A program made the translations under genes and the position numbers. The notes below the pieces were generated by a model. That model had not been told where the DNA came from, did no database searches, and was given only the letters and a program-made list of their open reading frames with translations. From CAG-488 sp051881315 (GTDB lineage Bacteria > Bacillota > Clostridia > Oscillospirales > Acutalibacteraceae): DNA of 64,000 nucleotides. Positions 59,793 to 64,000 of this stretch are shown here, piece after piece. Positions within the stretch are counted from its first letter, which is position 1, and each line of letters begins with the position of its first letter. The stretch is taken from positions 1 through 64,000 of the forward strand of contig JBJEPQ010000071.1 of assembly GCA_051881315.1 (NCBI GenBank), given 5' to 3'.

Positions 59793-61076
59793 TCAAACTT
59801 TTTCAAGAGCCTGTGCAATATCCTCGATCAGATCCTGTGCGTTCTCAAGTCCGCAGGAGAAGCGAACAAGATTTGCGGGAACTCCTGCGGCGGCAAGCTC
59901 AGCGTCATTCATCTGACGGTGGGTTGCGCTTGCAGGATGCAGACAGCAGGTTCTTGCGTCGGCAACATGGGTTTCAATAGCGGCAACTTTAAGATTTTTC
60001 ATAAAGGTTTCTGCCGCTTTTCTTCCGCCCTTTATGCCGAAGCTGACAACTCCGCAGGAGCCGTTCGGCAGATATTTCTGCGCCAGCTCATAATATTTGT
60101 CACCTTTAAGAGACGGGTAATTGACCCAGTCGATCTTGTCGTGGGAATCAAGGAACTCTGCAACGGCAAGTCCGTTTTCACAGTGTCTTGCCATTCTGAC
60201 ATGCAGACTTTCAAGTCCGAGATTGAGCAGGAAAGCATTCTGCGGAGACTGGATTGATCCGAAATCCCTCATAAGCTGAACGGTAGCCTTTGTGATGAAA
60301 GCTCCACCCTGACCGAAACGCTCGGAATAAACAACTCCGTGATAGCTGTCGTCGGGAGTGCAGAGACCGGGGAACTTATCGGCATGAGCCATCCAGTCAA
60401 AATTACCCGAATCAACAATACAGCCGCCGACGCCTGCTCCGTGACCGTCCATATACTTTGTTGTTGAGTGAGTTACAATATCTGCACCCCACTCGAACGG
60501 ACGGCAGTTTATCGGCGTTGCAAAGGTGTTGTCAATGATGAGCGGAACACCGTGAGCGTGAGCCGCCTTTGCAAAACGCTCAATGTCAAGAACGGTGAGC
60601 GCAGGATTCGCGATAGTCTCACCGAATACGAGCTTTGTGTTCGGCTTGAATGCGGCCTCAAGCTCCTCATCGGAACAGCCGGGATCAACAAAGGTGAAGT
60701 CGATACCCATTCTCTTCATCGTAACGGCAAAAAGATTGTATGTGCCGCCGTAGATCATAGAAGAAGCAACAACGTGATCGCCGCAGTTTGCAATATTGAA
60801 CACAGCGTAAAAAGAAGCCGCCTGACCGGAAGAAGTAAGCATGGCAGCCGTGCCGCCCTCAAGCTCACAGATCTTGTTTGCAACATAATCGTTTGTCGGG
60901 TTCTGAAGTCTTGTGTAGAAATAGCCCTCCGCTTCAAGGTCAAAGAGCTTTCCCATATCCTCGCTAGTGTCGTATTTATAGGTCGTGCTCTGGATTATAG
61001 GGATCTGTCTCGGCTCTCCGTTTCCCGGAGTGTAGCCGCCCTGCACGCACTTTGTTTCAATTCTTTTTTCACTCAT
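59793..61076 (-). CDS. metY: O-acetylhomoserine sulfhydrylase (MetY)
   Basis: A 427-aa PLP-dependent Cys/Met-metabolism enzyme that makes homocysteine from O-acetylhomoserine and sulfide. Typical features: start ETKCVQGGYTPGNGEPRQIPI, TSSGQAA, PLIIDNTFATPINCRPFEWGADIVTHSTTKYMDGHG (in short, the PLP Lys in STTKYMDGHG), and the C-terminal HPASATHRQM. Length is that of MetY, longer than MetB/MetC (about 380). With metA it forms a complete direct-sulfhydrylation route. It is 24 bp from the TIM-barrel isomerase gene upstream. Confidence 0.95.
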   Translation of the reverse strand: MSEKRIETKCVQGGYTPGNGEPRQIPIIQSTTYKYDTSEDMGKLFDLEAEGYFYTRLQNPTNDYVANKICELEGGTAAMLTSSGQAASFYAVFNIANCGDHVVASSMIYGGTYNLFAVTMKRMGIDFTFVDPGCSDEELEAAFKPNTKLVFGETIANPALTVLDIERFAKAAHAHGVPLIIDNTFATPINCRPFEWGADIVTHSTTKYMDGHGAGVGGCIVDSGNFDWMAHADKFPGLCTPDDSYHGVVYSERFGQGGAFITKATVQLMRDFGSIQSPQNAFLLNLGLESLHVRMARHCENGLAVAEFLDSHDKIDWVNYPSLKGDKYYELAQKYLPNGSCGVVSFGIKGGRKAAETFMKNLKVAAIETHVADARTCCLHPASATHRQMNDAELAAAGVPANLVRFSCGLENAQDLIEDIAQALEKV

Positions 61077-61100
61077 TGTCTGTCCTCTATTCTGTATAAT

Positions 61101-61937
61101 TTATACAAGTTTTTTCAGGAAATCCAAGCCTTTCGGCACGGCTGTCAGCGGAGTTTCTCTGCCCTCGTATTCGAGCGTAACCCAACCGTCGTAGCCCGAA
61201 TTTTTAATCATTTCAACGCACTTTTCAACAGGCACAATTCCGTCGCCGAGCACTGAGCCGCAAAGGTGGTTTCCGTCTCTTGTATCAAAATATCCGTCGG
61301 GAGTTTCAACGCTCTTGTCTGCAAAATAAAAATCCTTGACATGAGCATAAATCATATAGTTTACGCCGACCTTAACTGCGTCAAGCGGATTTTCATCGGC
61401 ACAAAGGAAGTTTCCGATATCAACAAGCCAGCCGAAATTTTCATCATCGACCGCTTTCATCAGAGCCTCAACCCTGTCGCTCTGCTGACAGTAAAAGCCG
61501 TGATTTTCAACCGAGGTCTTTATACCCTTTGTCTTTGCATATTCCGTAACAGCCTTACAGCCCTTTGCAAGCACGGGAAGATATTTTTCAAATCCCGTCT
61601 TTGAAAATCTTTCGCTCTCCGGTCCTCCCGAAGCGTCATGACGCATTGTCTTAACTCCGAGAATCTCTGCGATATCGACCTCTTTTTTCAGTCTTTCGAT
61701 CTCATCGTCAACATCTCTGTTTATGAAATCCGCACCGATAGCATAGTTTGATATTTCAACACCGACCTTGTCGGCATAGGCTTTAAGCTCCTTGGCATAT
61801 TCCGCTTTATCCCTGTCGCCGGGGTTTATCTCGGCAAATTCAATGCCCTCAAAGCCCATCTGCTTAGCAAGGTCAATTCTTTCAAAATCACTGTTTTTAA
61901 GCTGAGAATAGCTGTAACTGCTGATCGCAATTTTCAT
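61101..61937 (-). CDS. Sugar phosphate isomerase/epimerase family protein, second
   Basis: A 278-aa TIM-barrel of the xylose-isomerase-like/AP-endonuclease-2 family. Metal-binding residues are seen in SVENHGFY, WLVDIGNFLCADENP, YAHVKDF and VTLEYEGRE. Members act as sugar-keto isomerases, inosose dehydratases or epimerases; the substrate cannot be read here. It is 2 bp from its paralogue upstream, so they are a tandem pair that diverged long ago (clear similarity in layout but not in detail). Confidence 0.88.
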   Translation of the reverse strand: MKIAISSYSYSQLKNSDFERIDLAKQMGFEGIEFAEINPGDRDKAEYAKELKAYADKVGVEISNYAIGADFINRDVDDEIERLKKEVDIAEILGVKTMRHDASGGPESERFSKTGFEKYLPVLAKGCKAVTEYAKTKGIKTSVENHGFYCQQSDRVEALMKAVDDENFGWLVDIGNFLCADENPLDAVKVGVNYMIYAHVKDFYFADKSVETPDGYFDTRDGNHLCGSVLGDGIVPVEKCVEMIKNSGYDGWVTLEYEGRETPLTAVPKGLDFLKKLV

Positions 61938-61939
61938 AT

Positions 61940-62788
61940 TCAGACACCCATCTTTCCGTTAAGAAATTCAACCGCTTTTCTGATATCCTTTTCGGGATCG
62001 TCTCCGACTTCTCTTTCAATAGTAAGGAAGCCCTTATATCCGATATCCTCAAGAGCCTTGAGATACTCGTCCCAGTTTACGCTGCCCTCGCCGAGAGGAA
62101 CTTCGATAAAGCTGTTGCTTGTGACAATGTGCGACTTGACCATTCCGTAAATGATATCGGGATCAACATAGAAATTCTGCTTTCCGTCCTTTGCGTGGGT
62201 GTGAACAATGTAGTCCTTGAGGTTGTGAACAGCCTTTGCGGGATCATCGCCCGTAACCATAACAAGGTTTGCGGGATCGAGGTTTACGCCGACTCCCGTT
62301 GAGCCGAGAGAATCAAGAAACTTTTTAAGAGTGGCTGAGGTTTCGGGACCTGTTTCAATAGCGAAATGTGCGCCGATCTCGTCGGCATAACGGCTCAGCT
62401 CAAAGCAAGCCTCCTGCATGACCTTAAATCTTTCTGCATTCTCGTCCTCAGGCACAACACCGATATGAGTGGTGACAACGTCCGTGCCAAGCTCCTTTGC
62501 AAGATCAAGTATTCTCTTGGATTTCTCGACCTTCCATTCATTATCCTCTTTAACGGCAAATCCGCCGCCTCCGAGGTCGCCGCAAAGCGCGGAAATGACA
62601 AGTCCGTTATCTGCAACAAGCTTGCGGAAGTCCGCTCTTTTCTGTCCTACAAGATTTTCGGGAGCCATCTCTCCCCTCGTTGAGTAAACCTGAATACCGT
62701 TTGCTCCGACCGCAGCCGCCTTTTCAACCGCAGTCTTTATATCAACTCTGAAGCTGTCAATTATAACGCCGATAGGAAATTTATACAT
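61940..62788 (-). CDS. Sugar phosphate isomerase/epimerase family protein, first
   Basis: A 282-aa TIM-barrel of the same family as its neighbour. It shows TTHIGVVPED, FAIETGPE, GVNLDPANLVM, HTHAKDGK and LTIEREVGDDPEKDI with the expected His/Glu/Asp metal ligands. Starts at ATG 62788 with AGGAG upstream and a consensus promoter at 62,819-62,847. It heads a likely transcript of two isomerases and metY-metA; a link between the isomerases and methionine synthesis is not obvious. Confidence 0.9.
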   Translation of the reverse strand: MYKFPIGVIIDSFRVDIKTAVEKAAAVGANGIQVYSTRGEMAPENLVGQKRADFRKLVADNGLVISALCGDLGGGGFAVKEDNEWKVEKSKRILDLAKELGTDVVTTHIGVVPEDENAERFKVMQEACFELSRYADEIGAHFAIETGPETSATLKKFLDSLGSTGVGVNLDPANLVMVTGDDPAKAVHNLKDYIVHTHAKDGKQNFYVDPDIIYGMVKSHIVTSNSFIEVPLGEGSVNWDEYLKALEDIGYKGFLTIEREVGDDPEKDIRKAVEFLNGKMGV

Positions 62789-62818
62789 ACAAACACTCCT
62801 TTACTTATGTTCCATTAG

Positions 62819-62847
62819 ATTATACATTCTTATTGTAATAAAATCAA
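62819..62847 (-). promoter_or_regulatory. Promoter of the isomerase-metY-metA transcript
   Basis: TTGATT and TATAAT with a 17-bp spacer on the minus strand, about 30 bp before the ATG. Confidence 0.78.
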
Positions 62848-62874
62848 TAACAAATAATGTTTTTTATCTTAAAT

Positions 62875-62903
62875 TTGACATGAAAGACGGTTGCTGATAA
62901 AAT
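62875..62903 (+). promoter_or_regulatory. Promoter of the YgjP-like gene
   Basis: TTGACA and TAAAAT with a 17-bp spacer on the plus strand, 19 bp before the TTG start. Confidence 0.75.
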
Positions 62904-62922
62904 TATCAAGAGGTGATCGGAA

Positions 62923-63438
62923 TTGGATTATACAGTTATCAGGAGCGACCGAAAAACAGTAGCCTTACAGATAAATCAGGACGGAGAGCTGATAGTTCGT
63001 GTGCCCAAAAGGTTTCCAAAGTATAAAATAAACAAGCTTGTTGAAAAGCACAGAGAATGGATAGAGAAAAAGACCGCCGAAGCGGTCAGCAGAAAGGAAA
63101 ACACTCACGAGCTTTCAGCCGAAGAAATATCTGAATTGAAGAACAGGGCAAGAGAAATTCTTCCGAAGCTGACCGAAAAATACGCAAAAATTATGGGTGT
63201 GAGCTACGGCACGGTCAAGATTACTTCGGCTCAGAAACGCTTCGGCTCATGCAGTGCAAAAAACAACATATGTTATTCTTATATCCTGATGCAGTATCCG
63301 ATTGAAGCGATCGAATATGTTGTAGTGCACGAATTAGCGCATACGGTTCATCACGATCACAGCAAGGCTTTTTACGCTTTGATTGAAAAATATATGCCTG
63401 ATTATAAACAAAGAGAAAAACTTCTTAAAACAAATTAG
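62923..63438 (+). CDS. YgjP-like (DUF45/SprT-like) metallopeptidase
   Basis: A 171-aa putative zinc metallopeptidase of the YgjP/WLM-related DUF45 family. The zinc motif HELAH is in VVVHELAHTVHHDHSKAFY, with a third ligand His downstream in the same segment; upstream are RFGSCSAKNNICYSY and the N-terminal VPKRFPKYKINKLVEKHREWI region, both typical. The length (171) is shorter than E. coli YgjP-type domain proteins of about 230, lacking part of the N-terminus, though the family varies. It uses a TTG start after AAGAGGTGATC. The substrate is unknown. Confidence 0.9.
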   Translation: MDYTVIRSDRKTVALQINQDGELIVRVPKRFPKYKINKLVEKHREWIEKKTAEAVSRKENTHELSAEEISELKNRAREILPKLTEKYAKIMGVSYGTVKITSAQKRFGSCSAKNNICYSYILMQYPIEAIEYVVVHELAHTVHHDHSKAFYALIEKYMPDYKQREKLLKTN

Positions 63439-63470
63439 GGGCTGCTGCACTTAGCAACAACCCCTTATTA
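63438..63470. terminator. Terminator between the YgjP-like and DHDPS-like genes
   Basis: GGGGCTGCTG and CAACAACCCC pair imperfectly around a GCACTTAG loop, followed by TTATTATTATT. Its sequence (GGGCTG-x-x-GCACTTAGC) is a variant of the terminus shared by the MITE-like elements. Confidence 0.75.
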
Positions 63471-63479
63471 TTATTCGGA

Positions 63480-64000
63480 TTAAAGAATACCGTGAGCCTT
63501 TGCGTACTCGTAGAAGGACTGAAGACTTCTTATTCTCGGCTCGCTGAGAGACGAACCTGCGCGTGTAACCGTTGTGAACGGAACACCCTGAAGCTGAACA
63601 AGATATTTTGCGCTTGCGTTAAAGCCGCTGTCGATTGCACAGTCAAGAAGAATGATCTCGTTAAAGGTCTCTCTTGCCTTTTCGTAATTCTTTTCAACAA
63701 AGAACTCGTCATACATTTTTCGGAAAAGATTAACGCCGCAGGAGGTAGGAGTTGCGCAAACACCTCTTGCACCTGCTTCGTATGCGTCAAGAAGGAGAGG
63801 AATGTTAGCCTGAAGAACTGAGGAATCTCCCTGATAATTGAGCTTATCCTTGATGCCCTCCATTGAGCAGGTTGTGTCCTTTATTCCGTGGAATTTGCCC
63901 GTCTTAACAAGCTCACCGTATGCTTTGCCGGACATATGGCAGTTCGGGAAACCGGGGAACTCATAAAGGATAACGGGAAGAGAAGTGTATTCCGAAAGCT
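63480..64000 (-). CDS. DHDPS/N-acetylneuraminate lyase family protein, 5' part outside the window
   Basis: The minus-strand frame stays open from the stop at 63480 to the window edge (about 173 codons), giving the C-terminal half to two-thirds of a class-I aldolase-type lyase. Visible are LPVILYEFPGFPNCHM and the Schiff-base Lys in FHGIKDTTCSME, then a C-terminal helical region. An internal ATG at 63935 is not the true start, since typical family sequence continues upstream of it. The YEFPG segment, where DHDPS has YNVP, makes the substrate uncertain: dihydrodipicolinate, N-acetylneuraminate or a sugar acid analogue. Confidence 0.88.
   Translation of the reverse strand, partial: LSEYTSLPVILYEFPGFPNCHMSGKAYGELVKTGKFHGIKDTTCSMEGIKDKLNYQGDSSVLQANIPLLLDAYEAGARGVCATPTSCGVNLFRKMYDEFFVEKNYEKARETFNEIILLDCAIDSGFNASAKYLVQLQGVPFTTVTRAGSSLSEPRIRSLQSFYEYAKAHGIL

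Noticed and set aside
61077..61100. SAM riboswitch or T-box before metY
   Set aside because: Only 24 bp separate metY from the upstream isomerase gene and the operon's 5' leader is about 30 bp, so there is no room for such an element.

Overview
The window looks like a chromosomal segment of an anaerobic, spore-forming Firmicute of the Clostridia, most like Oscillospiraceae/Ruminococcaceae. The basis is gene content: SpoIIID, a CwlD-type amidase, a PerR-like regulator with a reverse-type rubrerythrin and a rubredoxin, paired YmfF/YmfH peptidases, RNase J, GdpP and a YolD/Y-family polymerase pair, together with strong Shine-Dalgarno sites and near-consensus sigma-A promoters. No rRNA, tRNA, CRISPR array, phage or intact transposase gene was seen. 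The species cannot be named from this sequence alone.

Layout. (1) 1-8194: most of a giant secreted protein on the minus strand, whose C-terminus lies beyond the left edge; it carries about eight InlB-type repeats. (2) 8.5-18.2 kb: a housekeeping operon rnj-gdpP-rplI-dnaB-tilS-hpt-ftsH, from a sigma-A promoter at 18.27 kb to a terminator at 8.48 kb. (3) 18.4-22 kb: rnhA, radA-cwlD and a TSUP transporter split into two half-size genes. (4) 21.8-32.5 kb: a long minus-strand envelope series tmk-DUF2156-GNAT-DJ-1-mltG-U32-murE-PBP-ruvX-vanZ. (5) 32.5-37.7 kb: gdhA, a translesion polymerase with a YolD-like partner, and an NhaD/ArsB-like transporter behind a structured, terminator-bearing leader RNA. 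(6) 37.7-45.8 kb: an accessory cluster with free-standing carrier protein, condensation domain and adenylate-forming ligase, three extended SDRs (one with a zinc-ribbon tail) and a secreted protein. This is the best candidate for an undescribed pathway.

(7) 46-51.6 kb: ymfF-ymfH-lgt-folD-pspC-GT-D glycosyltransferase. (8) 51.7-53.4 kb: a lipoprotein diverging from perR-rubrerythrin-rubredoxin. (9) 53.4-56.7 kb: repeat-rich accessory DNA with a MITE-like element, gtrA, and a DUF2975-Xre-DUF2809 cassette bracketed by two homologous composite repeat blocks. (10) 56.7-64 kb: spoIIID-asnB, two TIM-barrel isomerases followed by metY-metA (homoserine acetylation and sulfhydrylation), a YgjP-like metallopeptidase, and the C-terminal part of a DHDPS-family lyase cut by the right edge.

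Two copies of a roughly 160-215 bp element with long terminal inverted repeats (41.02-41.18 and 53.42-53.63 kb) lie in opposite orientation, and the same terminal sequence appears as compact intrinsic terminators at 37.69 and 63.44 kb.
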